64,000 nucleotides of DNA from Agromyces ramosus (GCF_030817175.1 NZ_JAUSYY010000001.1:3348001-3412000); one strand, 5' to 3'. Shown: positions 53,993 through 62,277, counted from the first letter of the stretch. The notes: generated from the sequence alone by a model not told the origin. Made by a program: numbers and translations.

Positions 53993-54246
53993 TTGTCGGT
54001 CCCCAGAAAGGGGGACAATGTTCCCCAATTGTGAAAATAGGAGGACACCGGGACGATTGGCACGCCATACTGGTGAGACTGCCAGCCCCCCGGCTACGCG
54101 AACCCGCCCCACCGCACCACCCGAGTACCCGATCCCCGTCGAGCGCGCCTCACCCGCGCGTGCCCGCGGTCTTGCGCCCTCCAGGCGCGACGGAGTCCTC
54201 CCAATGGTTCGCCGCGCGCCGGCACGACCAATGGAGAGACACCCGA
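53993..54246 (+). promoter_or_regulatory. Intergenic region upstream of the LAxTG surface protein
   Basis: A 254-bp non-coding stretch (about 308 bp without a gene counting back to the relic). It begins with an imperfect palindrome (GGGGACAATGTTCCCC, 54011-54026) and an AT-richer patch TTGTGAAAATAGG (54029-54041). The rest is C-rich. I see no convincing -35/-10 pair, though a hexamer CATACT lies at 54066-54071. It presumably carries the promoter of the surface protein. Confidence 0.3.
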
Positions 54247-55758
54247 ATGAGCAAGCCCCGCGCCGCTTCTGCGCCCGCTGCCCACGGCGACACTGGAGCG
54301 AGGAAGCGATCCACGTCGCCAACCCTGTTCCGCCGCGCAGCCGCCGCCATCACCGCCCTGGTGCTCGGAGCCGGCCTCGCTCTCGTGGGCCTCGCCGCCC
54401 CTGCCAGTGCGCACACCGGCGACCTCAAGGCCAGCGCCGTGTGCAACACGGCCACCGGTGAGTACGACGTGACCTACACGCTGAAGCTCACGAACGTGCC
54501 GAACAACAAGACGGGCACGACGAAGTGGCGTGTCGGCGACACCGACTTCGACGGCACGCCGACGAGCGCGGCGAACCTGGATCGCGGCCCGATTTCCACG
54601 AACGGCAACGCCACGATCGAGCTCGGCACCGAGCACCTCGCCGGTGACACGCAGGGCTATGGACCGTGGGTCTACGCCTACACGACCTGGCCCGGATCCG
54701 ACAAGGGATCCGATGGCAGACTCACGACGGCACTCGAAGGCGACTGCGCCCAGACCGGCCCGGTCGTCAAGAAGATCGAGTTCTGCCACGCGACCGGCAG
54801 CGAGACTCACCCCTACGAGCGCATCGAGACGGCTGTCGAGGCCTTCTTCAGTGCTGGTCACGATGCTCACCAGAACAACGGCGACATCTATCCCGCCTTC
54901 AGCTACCTGAAGCACGGCAAGGTCATCCACGTTCCCGCCCAGGGCGATCAGAGCCTGCTGCAGTACGAAGACTGCGTGAAGCCGCTCGTCAAGATCCCGG
55001 TCGAGGGTGAGCCCACATTCTCCGACGCCTGTGGCCCCGACAACGAGGTGCCGAACCTTCCCGGTGATACCGAGAAGATCGATTGGAACACGGTCGAGGC
55101 GAGCGGGGTCATCACCGTGACCGCCACCGCGAAGCCGGGCTACGCCTTCCAGAAGGATGCGCAGACGACGTGGACGTTCACGATCGACGACGCTCCCTGC
55201 ATCGAGCCGAGCCTCAGGGTCGCGGCCGCGACCGGCACGTGCGTCGCGGATGCTCCGTGGATCTTCTACGACATCGAGCTCGCCGACCCCGATCACCAGT
55301 CGACCGGCAACACGGCGCGCCTCGTCCTGACCGACGGCACGAACACTGAGACGATCGAGCTCGGCGAGCTCGACGGCGGCAAGCTCAAGAGCAAGGTGCT
55401 CTGGCCCGGTGCCTCCGTCGCCGCCGATGGCGTGACGCCCACCGGCTGGCCGGGCTGGGCGCTCGTCGGCACCACGTGGGTGCAGGTCGACGACAACTTC
55501 GCCTGGACGCGTGGCGACATCCAGGCGACCGTCGAGGTGAACCCGACTGCTGCGGTGACGCTCTCGTACCCGCCGGCCACTCCCGAGTGCGCCACCGGGC
55601 CGAAGGCTTCAGGGTCAGGCGGCTCACCGGCGGCAGCAGGCACCGGCCTCGCCAGCACCGGCTTCGCGGGAACCACCATCGCGATCGTCGCCGGCATCAT
55701 CGTCGTGGCGGGCATCGCGTTCCTCGTGATCGCGCGCATCCGACGCAAGCGCGCGTAG
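54247..55758 (+). CDS. Secreted cell-wall protein with LAxTG sorting signal
   Basis: A 503-residue protein. The N-terminal signal peptide (hydrophobic about 32-55, cleavage after APASA) leads to a mature region of several immunoglobulin-like beta domains with paired Cys. Segments such as IEFCHATGSETHPYERI and NGDIYPAFSYLKHG recur in actinobacterial surface proteins. The C-terminus has LASTG (468-472), a hydrophobic helix and a basic RIRRKRA tail: a sorting signal of the LAxTG type recognised by class E sortases. GGAGAG precedes ATG 54247. A relic of a second copy lies upstream. Adhesion or wall structural role inferred. Confidence 0.82.
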   Translation: MSKPRAASAPAAHGDTGARKRSTSPTLFRRAAAAITALVLGAGLALVGLAAPASAHTGDLKASAVCNTATGEYDVTYTLKLTNVPNNKTGTTKWRVGDTDFDGTPTSAANLDRGPISTNGNATIELGTEHLAGDTQGYGPWVYAYTTWPGSDKGSDGRLTTALEGDCAQTGPVVKKIEFCHATGSETHPYERIETAVEAFFSAGHDAHQNNGDIYPAFSYLKHGKVIHVPAQGDQSLLQYEDCVKPLVKIPVEGEPTFSDACGPDNEVPNLPGDTEKIDWNTVEASGVITVTATAKPGYAFQKDAQTTWTFTIDDAPCIEPSLRVAAATGTCVADAPWIFYDIELADPDHQSTGNTARLVLTDGTNTETIELGELDGGKLKSKVLWPGASVAADGVTPTGWPGWALVGTTWVQVDDNFAWTRGDIQATVEVNPTAAVTLSYPPATPECATGPKASGSGGSPAAAGTGLASTGFAGTTIAIVAGIIVVAGIAFLVIARIRRKRA

Positions 55759-55769
55759 AGTCGCTGAGT

Positions 55770-55807
55770 CGATGAGGGGGGTCCGGTTCGCCGGGCCCCC
55801 TTCATCG
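55770..55807 (+). terminator. TTCG-loop terminator after the surface protein
   Basis: 17 pairs (CGATGAGGGGGGTCCGG / CCGGGCCCCCTTCATCG), two of them G-U in plus-strand RNA, closed by a TTCG tetraloop. The wobbles are compatible only with the plus-strand transcript. Confidence 0.7.
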
Positions 55808-55833
55808 TCGAGAGGCGCGGCCGTACCAAGTAG

Positions 55834-56829
55834 TCAGGAACGAACGGCGTCGATCACTCGCTGCGCCGGCAGGGAGCTGCCACCGTCCTCCACTTCGTGC
55901 ACGAGCGCGGTGAGCGCACGATTGATCGGGGCGTCGAGGCCGGCGACGGATGCCTCACGCACGACCGCCCCGTTCAGGTAGTCGATCTCGGTCGGCTGTC
56001 CGCGGCGCACGCTCTGCTGCGTGGAGCCGAGGTTCGGCACGTTGCCCATGCGCACGCGCATGAGCCACGGGAGCACCTGCCCGACGACGAGCGGCAGGCG
56101 GGCGAAGAATCGGAGGCGGCGATCGCCGAGACCCTGGAGCGCACCGAAGCGCACACCTCGGGCGATGCCCACCCGCACGGTCTCGCGCATCGACGCCGCC
56201 ACCACTCGTCGCAGAGGACCGTCGTCGATGACGTCTTGCACGCTGCGGCCCACGATGGTCGGCACGGCGTTGACCATGTTGACGACGAGCTTCGTCCACT
56301 GGGCGCCGCGGAAACCCGGAATGGCAACGACCGGCACGGCGTCGGAGAGCACGGCGGCGATACGCACGCATTCGGCGTCGGCGGGTCCGTCGCCGCGGCC
56401 CAGATAGCTCGTCGCCGTCGTCGTGACGCGCACCACGCCGGGTTCGGTGTAGTTCGCGGCGATGATCGAGAGCACGCCCAGGCACGATGAGGCAGGCAGG
56501 AGCCGCTCGGCGGTGGTGACACCGTCGAGGCCGTTCTGCACGACGACGACCGGCACGCCGTCGATCAGCGCGGCATTCGCCTCGATCGCGGCCGCGGCGT
56601 CGTGCGCCTTGGTGCACACGAGCACGAGTTCGGGGCGTGCGCTGAGCCGTTCGCCGGCCGCGACGCGGGCGAATGCGTCACCGTAGCCGCCGCTCAGGCG
56701 GATGCCGGCTTCCCGGATCGCCACAAGGCCGGCACCTCGGGCCGTCACCTCGACCTCGTGTCCCGCCCGGGAAAGCAACGCCGCGAACGTGCCGCCGAGC
56801 GCGCCCGCGCCGATGATCCCGATCCTCAC
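55834..56829 (-). CDS. Ketopantoate reductase-like protein (ApbA/PanE family)
   Basis: A 331-residue NADPH-dependent reductase. The N-terminal Rossmann motif is GIIGAGALGGTFAALLSRAGHEV, and the catalytic Lys region is CTKAHD (about K77-79). VQNGLDG, and later KLVVNMVNAVPTI (second catalytic Lys region), are family-typical. It may make pantoate for coenzyme A, but the PanE family also includes other 2-oxoacid reductases, so the gene symbol is left blank. The GTG start has minus-strand TACGCT at N6 and is divergent from truB. Confidence 0.8.
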   Translation of the reverse strand: MRIGIIGAGALGGTFAALLSRAGHEVEVTARGAGLVAIREAGIRLSGGYGDAFARVAAGERLSARPELVLVCTKAHDAAAAIEANAALIDGVPVVVVQNGLDGVTTAERLLPASSCLGVLSIIAANYTEPGVVRVTTTATSYLGRGDGPADAECVRIAAVLSDAVPVVAIPGFRGAQWTKLVVNMVNAVPTIVGRSVQDVIDDGPLRRVVAASMRETVRVGIARGVRFGALQGLGDRRLRFFARLPLVVGQVLPWLMRVRMGNVPNLGSTQQSVRRGQPTEIDYLNGAVVREASVAGLDAPINRALTALVHEVEDGGSSLPAQRVIDAVRS

Positions 56830-56835
56830 CCTTCC

Positions 56836-56841
56836 AGCGTA
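56836..56841 (-). promoter_or_regulatory. -10 hexamer for the PanE-like gene
   Basis: Minus-strand TACGCT, 6 nt before GTG 56829. The spacer GGAAGG could also serve as a ribosome site for a longer transcript. Confidence 0.45.
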
Positions 56842-56875
56842 GGCGGAGCCGCACCGGCGCCGAGCTCGCGACTGT

Positions 56876-56881
56876 TAGCCT
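56876..56881 (+). promoter_or_regulatory. -10 hexamer for truB, leaderless-type
   Basis: TAGCCT, 7 nt before GTG 56889. Confidence 0.5.
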
Positions 56882-56888
56882 GTACGGC

Positions 56889-57809
56889 GTGAACAGCGGC
56901 ATCCTCCTCGTCGACAAGCCGCAGGGAATCACGAGCCACGACGTCGTCTCCCGCATGCGCCGACTCGCCGGCACTCGCAAGATCGGTCACGCCGGCACGC
57001 TTGATCCGATGGCGACGGGTCTCCTCGTGCTCGGCGTGAACGGTGCGACCCGGTTGCTCCACTACCTCGTCGGACTCGACAAGGAGTACCTCGCGACCGT
57101 GCGCATCGGCTGGGCCACGACGACCGACGACGCCGAGGGCGACGCGTTGGCCGCAGCACCGTCCGATGTGGTCGCCGCCGTGACCGAGCCTGCGATCCTG
57201 GCCGCGATGGCGCCGCTCACGGGCGAGATCGAACAGGTGCCGAGTGCGGTGAGCGCGGTGAAGGTCGCGGGCAAGCGCGCCTACCAGCGGGTTCGCGACG
57301 GCGAGACCGTCGAGCTCGCGGCTCGCCGGGTCACGGTGTCGGCGTTCGAGCTCCTCGCGTTGCGTCCGGGCGACGGATGGCTCGACCTCGACGTGCGGGT
57401 CGACTGCTCCTCCGGCACCTACGTGCGCGCGCTCGCGCGCGACCTCGGCATCGCGCTCGGTACCGGCGGGCACCTCACGGCGCTTCGGCGCACCCGCATC
57501 GGACGGTTCGACGTCGCCGAGGCATCCGCCCTCGAGGGATTCGACGTCGCGGCGTCGCTCATCAGTCCTGCGGATGCTGCGCGGCGGGCGATGCCCGTCA
57601 TCGACGTGACCGCACAGGAGGCCGTCGACCTCGGGCACGGCAAACGCGTCGATGCCCGCGAGACACCCGAGCCCGCGGCATCCGTTGCCCGCGCCGATGC
57701 GGCCATCGCCGCGATCGCCCCCGATGACCGGCTCGTGGCCATCGTCGAGCGTCGTGGCGCGCAGTTGAAGGTCATCGCCGGCTTCGCGAGTGACGAGGCC
57801 GACGCGTGA
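56889..57809 (+). CDS. truB: tRNA pseudouridine(55) synthase
   Basis: A 306-residue enzyme making pseudouridine 55 in the T loop. The catalytic Asp is in HAGTLDPMATGLLVLG (D39), preceded by VDKPQGITSHD. A C-terminal PUA-like region shows GHGKRVDA. It starts with GTG 56889 and overlaps the next gene by 4 nt. It is separated from rbfA by about 7.2 kb of unrelated genes. Confidence 0.95.
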   Translation: MNSGILLVDKPQGITSHDVVSRMRRLAGTRKIGHAGTLDPMATGLLVLGVNGATRLLHYLVGLDKEYLATVRIGWATTTDDAEGDALAAAPSDVVAAVTEPAILAAMAPLTGEIEQVPSAVSAVKVAGKRAYQRVRDGETVELAARRVTVSAFELLALRPGDGWLDLDVRVDCSSGTYVRALARDLGIALGTGGHLTALRRTRIGRFDVAEASALEGFDVAASLISPADAARRAMPVIDVTAQEAVDLGHGKRVDARETPEPAASVARADAAIAAIAPDDRLVAIVERRGAQLKVIAGFASDEADA

Positions 57810-58174
57810 TCGAGTGGTTCATGTGGGCCCAGCTCGCGGTCGCCGTGTGCGCGGGTCTCCTCTGCATCGTGCTCGGGCTCGCCGGCCGGGTACCGAACGA
57901 CCTCACCCTCGGCGCGCTCGCGCTCGTCGAGTTGCTGCTCGTGGCCCAACTGGTCGTGGCGATCATCGCCCCGGCGGTCGGCAACACGCCCACCGGAAGC
58001 GTGCTCGAGTTCTACACCTACCTCGTCGGGGCGCTCCTGCTGCCGCCCGCCGCGGCCTTCTGGGCGCTGCTCGAACGCAACCGCTGGTCGACCGTCGTGC
58101 TCGGCGTCGCGGCACTCGCGGTCGGGGTCATGGTCTACCGCATGTTCCAGATCTGGACAGTGCAGCAGGCCTGA
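57806..58174 (+). CDS. Small membrane protein, four helices
   Basis: A 122-residue protein of four hydrophobic helices (about 7-28, 36-55, 70-88, 97-115) with short loops. No conserved catalytic motif is visible, and I do not recognise a named family. The GTG start overlaps the truB stop, so it is translated with it. Membrane proteins of this size in the truB-ribF interval are frequent in Microbacteriaceae as I recall, but their function is unknown. Confidence 0.7.
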   Translation: MIEWFMWAQLAVAVCAGLLCIVLGLAGRVPNDLTLGALALVELLLVAQLVVAIIAPAVGNTPTGSVLEFYTYLVGALLLPPAAAFWALLERNRWSTVVLGVAALAVGVMVYRMFQIWTVQQA

Positions 58175-58198
58175 CGGCGTCTGAGAGAATCGATCGAC

Positions 58199-58654
58199 AT
58201 GACTGATGTGCGGAATGCCCGGGCCCAGGCCGATCGCGGGCGACGGATGAGCGGCGTCGGGCGGGTGCTCGTCGCCGTCTATGACGTGCTCGCGCTCGCG
58301 GCGATCGGCCGCTCGTTCGTGCAGATCGTCTCCAAGTTCGACGAGGCGCCGCTCGCGTACTCGCTCTCGGCGCTCGCCGCCGCCGTCTACGTCGTCGCGA
58401 CCATCGCGCTGATCCGGTCGGGGCGGGGCTGGTACCGCGTGGCCTGGGCCACGATCGTGTTCGAGTTCGTCGGCGTCGTCGCGGTGGGCACGCTCAGCGT
58501 CCTCTTCCCCGAGCTGTTCCCGCACGACACCGTGTGGTCCTGGTTCGGTCGCGGCTATCTGTTCATCCCGCTCGTGCTGCCGGTGCTCGGCATGTGGTGG
58601 CTCGCGACCCACCGACCCGACTCCGCTGCCTCAGCGAAGGCGGATGCCGCGTGA
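58199..58654 (+). CDS. Membrane protein of the truB-ribF operon
   Basis: A 151-residue protein: a basic N-terminal 20 residues, then four hydrophobic helices (about 20-42, 52-72, 78-100, 117-136) and a short Ala-rich tail. No family recognised. The start ATG lies 25 nt after the previous stop, and the stop overlaps ribF, so it belongs to the same operon. Probably distantly related in layout to the preceding gene. Confidence 0.65.
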   Translation: MTDVRNARAQADRGRRMSGVGRVLVAVYDVLALAAIGRSFVQIVSKFDEAPLAYSLSALAAAVYVVATIALIRSGRGWYRVAWATIVFEFVGVVAVGTLSVLFPELFPHDTVWSWFGRGYLFIPLVLPVLGMWWLATHRPDSAASAKADAA

Positions 58655-59583
58655 AGACGTTCAAGGGACTCGACGGCATCCCAACGGGGTTCGGGCCCTC
58701 GGCCGTGACCATCGGCAAGTTCGACGGCGTGCACCGGGGGCACCGCGCGGTCATCGACCGCATCCGCTCGATCGCCGAGGAGGGCGAGCTGCAGGCCGTC
58801 GTCGTCACGTTCGACCGCAATCCGCTCGCGCTGCTCGCACCCGAGAAGTGTCCCGACTCGCTCGTGAGCGTGCGGCAGAAGCTCGAGCTGCTCGCCACGA
58901 CCGGCGTCGATGCGACGCTGCTCCTGCCGTTCGACCGCGCGCTCGCCTCGGTGCCGGCGACCGAGTTCGTCGAGCGGGTGCTCGTCGACGGGTTGCAGGC
59001 GAAGGCCGTGCTCGTCGGCAGTGACTTCCGGTACGGGGCGCGGGGTGCGGGCGATGTCGGCCTGCTCATCGAGCTCGGGGCGAAGTTCGGCTTCACCGTC
59101 GAGGTCGTCGACGACGTTCGGCCCGAGGGCGAACGGCGGGTCTCGTCGACGTGGATCCGCGAACTCCTCGCCGAAGGCGATGTCGCGCAGGCGACCCGGC
59201 TGCTCGGACACACGCCGACCGTCTCGGGCATCGTCGTGCACGGTGCCGCCCGCGGCCGCGAGCTCGGCTTCCCGACGGCGAACCTGACGCCCGAGTCCGA
59301 GGGGCTCATCCCGGCCGACGGCGTGTACGCGGGCTGGCTCACCGACGCCGGCACGAGGTACCCGGCGGCGATCTCCGTCGGCGACAACCCCACGTTCCAG
59401 GGCGTGGCGAAGAAGCAGGTCGAGGCCTACGTGCTCGATCGTGAGCTCGACCTCTACGACCACGTGGTCGATGTCGAGTTCGTCGAACGCATCCGCGGCA
59501 TGGTCGCGTTCACGAACATCCCCGACCTCATCGCGACGATCCGCGATGACGTCGACCGCATCCGGGTCATCCTCTCCGCCTAG
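58651..59583 (+). CDS. ribF: Bifunctional riboflavin kinase/FAD synthetase
   Basis: A 310-residue enzyme making FMN and FAD. The N-terminal nucleotidyl-transferase domain has TIGKFDGVHRGHRAVI and FRYGARGAGDV. The C-terminal kinase domain has VVHGAARGRELGFPTANL and GVYAGWL. GTG 58651 overlaps the previous stop. The stop codon TAG (59581-59583) is also the first half of the -10 hexamer of the next gene. Confidence 0.95.
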   Translation: MKTFKGLDGIPTGFGPSAVTIGKFDGVHRGHRAVIDRIRSIAEEGELQAVVVTFDRNPLALLAPEKCPDSLVSVRQKLELLATTGVDATLLLPFDRALASVPATEFVERVLVDGLQAKAVLVGSDFRYGARGAGDVGLLIELGAKFGFTVEVVDDVRPEGERRVSSTWIRELLAEGDVAQATRLLGHTPTVSGIVVHGAARGRELGFPTANLTPESEGLIPADGVYAGWLTDAGTRYPAAISVGDNPTFQGVAKKQVEAYVLDRELDLYDHVVDVEFVERIRGMVAFTNIPDLIATIRDDVDRIRVILSA

Positions 59584-59586
59584 GCT
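59581..59586 (+). promoter_or_regulatory. -10 hexamer of the MFS gene, overlapping the ribF stop codon
   Basis: TAGGCT; its first three bases are the ribF stop TAG. The GTG start of the MFS gene lies 7 nt downstream (59594). Confidence 0.5.
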
Positions 59587-59593
59587 CGAAGGC

Positions 59594-60808
59594 GTGCAGC
59601 CGATCCAGTCCAGGCCCCTCTGGGCCGGGCGAACCCTGGCGCTCATCGGCATCGTGTTCGTCGCGTTCAACCTCCGCACGGCGGTCGCCTCGCTCTCGCC
59701 GATCCTCCACCAGCTCGAGGCCGAGATCCCGCTGAACCCGGCGGTCGTCGGATTCCTCGGCATGCTGCCGCCGCTGTGCTACGCGGTCTTCGGCATCCTC
59801 ACGCCGATGGTGGCGAAGCGGATCGGGCTCGAAGCGGCCCTCATCACCTCGCTCGTCGCGCTGGCGATCGGACTCCTGGGCCGCGGAGTGGCCGGCTCGG
59901 CGCTGTGGCTGGTCGCCGCGAGCGCGCTGACGTTCGCTGCGATCGGCGTCGGCAACGTGCTGCTGCCGCCGCTCGTGAAGCGGTACTTCCCCGATCGCAT
60001 CGGCCTCATGACGACGATCTACGTCATGGCCATGTCGGTCAGCACGTTCGCGCCGCCGCTCGTCGCCGTGCCGGTGGCGGATGCCGCGGGCTGGCGGGTC
60101 TCGCTCGGTGAGTGGGCGCTCCTCGCCGCGATCTCGATCGTGCCATGGGTCGTGCTGCTGGCTCATCCGAAGCGCAGGAGCCGAGCGGCACTCCCCGAAG
60201 AGGCCGATCGCGGGCAGTTGCGGCACGCGCTGCGATCCTCTCTAGCCTGGTCGCTCGCCATCGTCTTCGCGGTGTCGGGCTTCAACGCGTATGCCGCGTT
60301 CGCCTGGCTGCCGACGATCCTGCATGACATCGCGGGCTCGTCGCCCGCCGAGGCGGGCGTGCTGCTCTCGCTCTACGCGGCGATGGGGCTGCCGGCCGGG
60401 CTCCTGGTGCCGGTCATCGCCGTGCGGTACGGCAGGGTGCGCCTCCTGATCGCCGTCGCGGTCGCCGCCTTCGTCGCCGGCTACCTCGGACTGCTGCTCG
60501 TGCCCACATGGGCGACGTGGCTCTGGGTGGCCCTCGCAGGGCTCGGGCCGCTGCTGTTCCCGCTCGCGCTCGTGCTCATCAACCTCCGCACCCGAACGCA
60601 CTCGGGCGCGGTCGCCCTGTCGGGCTTCGTGCAGTCGGTCGGCTATCTCATCGTCGCGATCGGGCCGCTCGCGGTCGGCATCCTCCACGACGCCACGGGT
60701 GGCTGGGGCTGGCCACTCGTCTTCCTGCTCGCGTCAGCGGTGCCGGCCGCGATCGCCGGCCTCGTGGTCGCCCGGCCGCGCTACTTCGAAGACGAACGCG
60801 TCAGCTGA
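59594..60808 (+). CDS. MFS transporter, CynX/NimT family
   Basis: A 404-residue transporter with about twelve helices. The opening helix FVAFNLRTAVASLSPIL and the VVGFLGMLPPLCYAVFG segment are CynX/NimT-type, a group including cyanate and nitroimidazole-linked transporters. The substrate is unknown. I chose GTG 59594 on the TAGGCT-N7 spacing; the same frame is open back to 59441 inside ribF, but that part is a shadow. Confidence 0.85.
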   Translation: MQPIQSRPLWAGRTLALIGIVFVAFNLRTAVASLSPILHQLEAEIPLNPAVVGFLGMLPPLCYAVFGILTPMVAKRIGLEAALITSLVALAIGLLGRGVAGSALWLVAASALTFAAIGVGNVLLPPLVKRYFPDRIGLMTTIYVMAMSVSTFAPPLVAVPVADAAGWRVSLGEWALLAAISIVPWVVLLAHPKRRSRAALPEEADRGQLRHALRSSLAWSLAIVFAVSGFNAYAAFAWLPTILHDIAGSSPAEAGVLLSLYAAMGLPAGLLVPVIAVRYGRVRLLIAVAVAAFVAGYLGLLLVPTWATWLWVALAGLGPLLFPLALVLINLRTRTHSGAVALSGFVQSVGYLIVAIGPLAVGILHDATGGWGWPLVFLLASAVPAAIAGLVVARPRYFEDERVS

Positions 60809-60845
60809 GGGTCGCCGATGCTTGCGCACACCGACTCGCGCGCCG

Positions 60846-60851
60846 TAGCAT
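60846..60851 (+). promoter_or_regulatory. -10 hexamer for the gene at 60860
   Basis: TAGCAT, 8 nt before ATG 60860; slightly looser spacing than the others. Confidence 0.4.
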
Positions 60852-60859
60852 CCGCTCCC

Positions 60860-61273
60860 ATGGACCTCCCCACCATCTTGGCCGAAGCCGTCGCCGCCCC
60901 GAAGCCACCGAACCTGTGGGGCGCGCTCGGGTGCGCGCTCGCCTACTCGGGGGCGCTGTTCGCCACGGTGGACGCGTTCGCCGACATGCTGCTCGCGTCG
61001 GGCGACGGGTCGAGTGGCCGGCTGAGTCCGGCACTTCGGCTGAAGTCCGGGTCGAAGCTGGCGGCGGCGGCGATCACGGTGGTCTCGGCCGGCACCGTGC
61101 TCGCGCTCGACGCGAACTGGTTCGCGCTCACCGTGCTCAGCGTGGTGTTCGTCATCCTCGCGGGCATCGGAGCGATCGTGCTCGTGCGACACCGCGCCCA
61201 TGCGTCCGTGCCGTCGCTTGGCGGCGATCGCGGGCTCGGCCCGGACCCGGTGGGAGCCGACGTCGGCGGCTGA
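60860..61273 (+). CDS. Small membrane protein, unknown function
   Basis: A 137-residue protein with two to three hydrophobic helices: about 24-45 (WGALGCALAYSGALFATVDAF region) and 68-104 (AAAAITVVSAGTVLALDANWFALTVLSVVFVILAGIGAIVLV). A basic RHRAH follows and the tail is hydrophilic. No family recognised. The frame opens 14 codons earlier at ATG 60818 but without a ribosome site. It is convergent with the ROK kinase gene. Confidence 0.65.
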   Translation: MDLPTILAEAVAAPKPPNLWGALGCALAYSGALFATVDAFADMLLASGDGSSGRLSPALRLKSGSKLAAAAITVVSAGTVLALDANWFALTVLSVVFVILAGIGAIVLVRHRAHASVPSLGGDRGLGPDPVGADVGG

Positions 61274-61308
61274 GTCACGGTCGCGCGCCGGCTGCGAAGC
61301 GCCGTCGG

Positions 61309-62241
61309 TCAGGCGATGAACTCCGGCCGATGCACGAGCGCTGCGGCTCCGATGAGCGGGCCTTCGTCGGACAGGCCGGAGGGCACGATGCGCACCCGCC
61401 GGACGAACGGGAACGCCGCGCGCTCGGCGAGCGCGGCGCGCGCGTGGTCGAAGAGGTCGGGGGAGACACGCGAGAAGCCGCCGCCGATCGCGACCACGTC
61501 GAGGTCGAGCAGGCTCGCCGATGAGGCGATGGCGTGACCGATCGCGGTACCGGCGCGAGCGACGGCCGCGATCGCGATGGGGTCGCCCTCGGCGTGGGCG
61601 AGGGCGAGCTCCTCGCCGGTCTCGCCGGTGAACCCCTGGGTTCGGGCCCAGGCGACGGTGCGCGGGCCCGAGGCGACCGCCTCGAGGCAGCCGCGACCGC
61701 CGCAGGCGCAGAGGTCGTCGAAGCCTCCGACCTCGATGTGGCCGATGTGACCGCCGTTGCCGGTGGGACTCGGCGCGGCGCGGCCGCCGAGCAGCAGGCC
61801 GCCACCCACACCGGTCGAGACGATCATGCCGAGCAGGTTGGCGGCGTCGCGGCCGGCGCCGACCCAATGCTCGGCGAGGGCGATGCAGAGTCCGTCGACC
61901 CGCAGGGTCACGGGCGCCTCCGGCACGAGCCGGATGATCCGCTCGGCGAGCGGATGGTCCCGCCACGCGGGGACGTTGAGGGGTGACACGCGGCCCGCCG
62001 CGACGTCGACGGGCCCGGCCGCGCCCACGCCGACGCCGAGGAGCCACGCGCCCTCGGGCAACCCGGAACGGGTCGCGCTGACGACGTCGCGCACCGCCGC
62101 GTCGAGTGCGTCGCTCGAGCTCGCGGCGCCGGTCGGGCGCCGGTGGCGGGTGCCGGGGAGCAGGCGGCCGCGATCATCGATGAGGGCGGCCTCGACCTTC
62201 GTGCCGCCGAAGTCGATCGCGAGCGCGAGAGGCCGATGCAT
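61309..62241 (-). CDS. ROK-family sugar kinase
   Basis: A 310-residue kinase. The ATP-binding N-terminus is LALAIDFGGTKVEAALID. The catalytic Asp region is RVDGLCIALAEH, and the ROK zinc motif is intact: C-x-C-G-x2-G-C-x-E (CACGGRGCLE), after GGHIGHIEV. Probably a glucokinase, N-acetylmannosamine or other sugar kinase; specificity not readable. The ATG has minus-strand TAAGCT at N6. It is divergent from a SorC regulator, with an operator-like palindrome between. Confidence 0.9.
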   Translation of the reverse strand: MHRPLALAIDFGGTKVEAALIDDRGRLLPGTRHRRPTGAASSSDALDAAVRDVVSATRSGLPEGAWLLGVGVGAAGPVDVAAGRVSPLNVPAWRDHPLAERIIRLVPEAPVTLRVDGLCIALAEHWVGAGRDAANLLGMIVSTGVGGGLLLGGRAAPSPTGNGGHIGHIEVGGFDDLCACGGRGCLEAVASGPRTVAWARTQGFTGETGEELALAHAEGDPIAIAAVARAGTAIGHAIASSASLLDLDVVAIGGGFSRVSPDLFDHARAALAERAAFPFVRRVRIVPSGLSDEGPLIGAAALVHRPEFIA

Positions 62242-62247
62242 TGCACC

Positions 62248-62253
62248 AGCTTA
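62248..62253 (-). promoter_or_regulatory. -10 hexamer for the ROK kinase gene, leaderless-type
   Basis: Minus-strand TAAGCT, 6 nt before ATG 62241. Confidence 0.55.
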
Positions 62254-62277
62254 GGCGCGCGACATCCGTCGGCTGGT

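Noticed and set aside
58450..58651. FMN riboswitch before ribF
   Set aside because: ribF overlaps the preceding gene and no leader exists; no RFN-like conserved segments seen.
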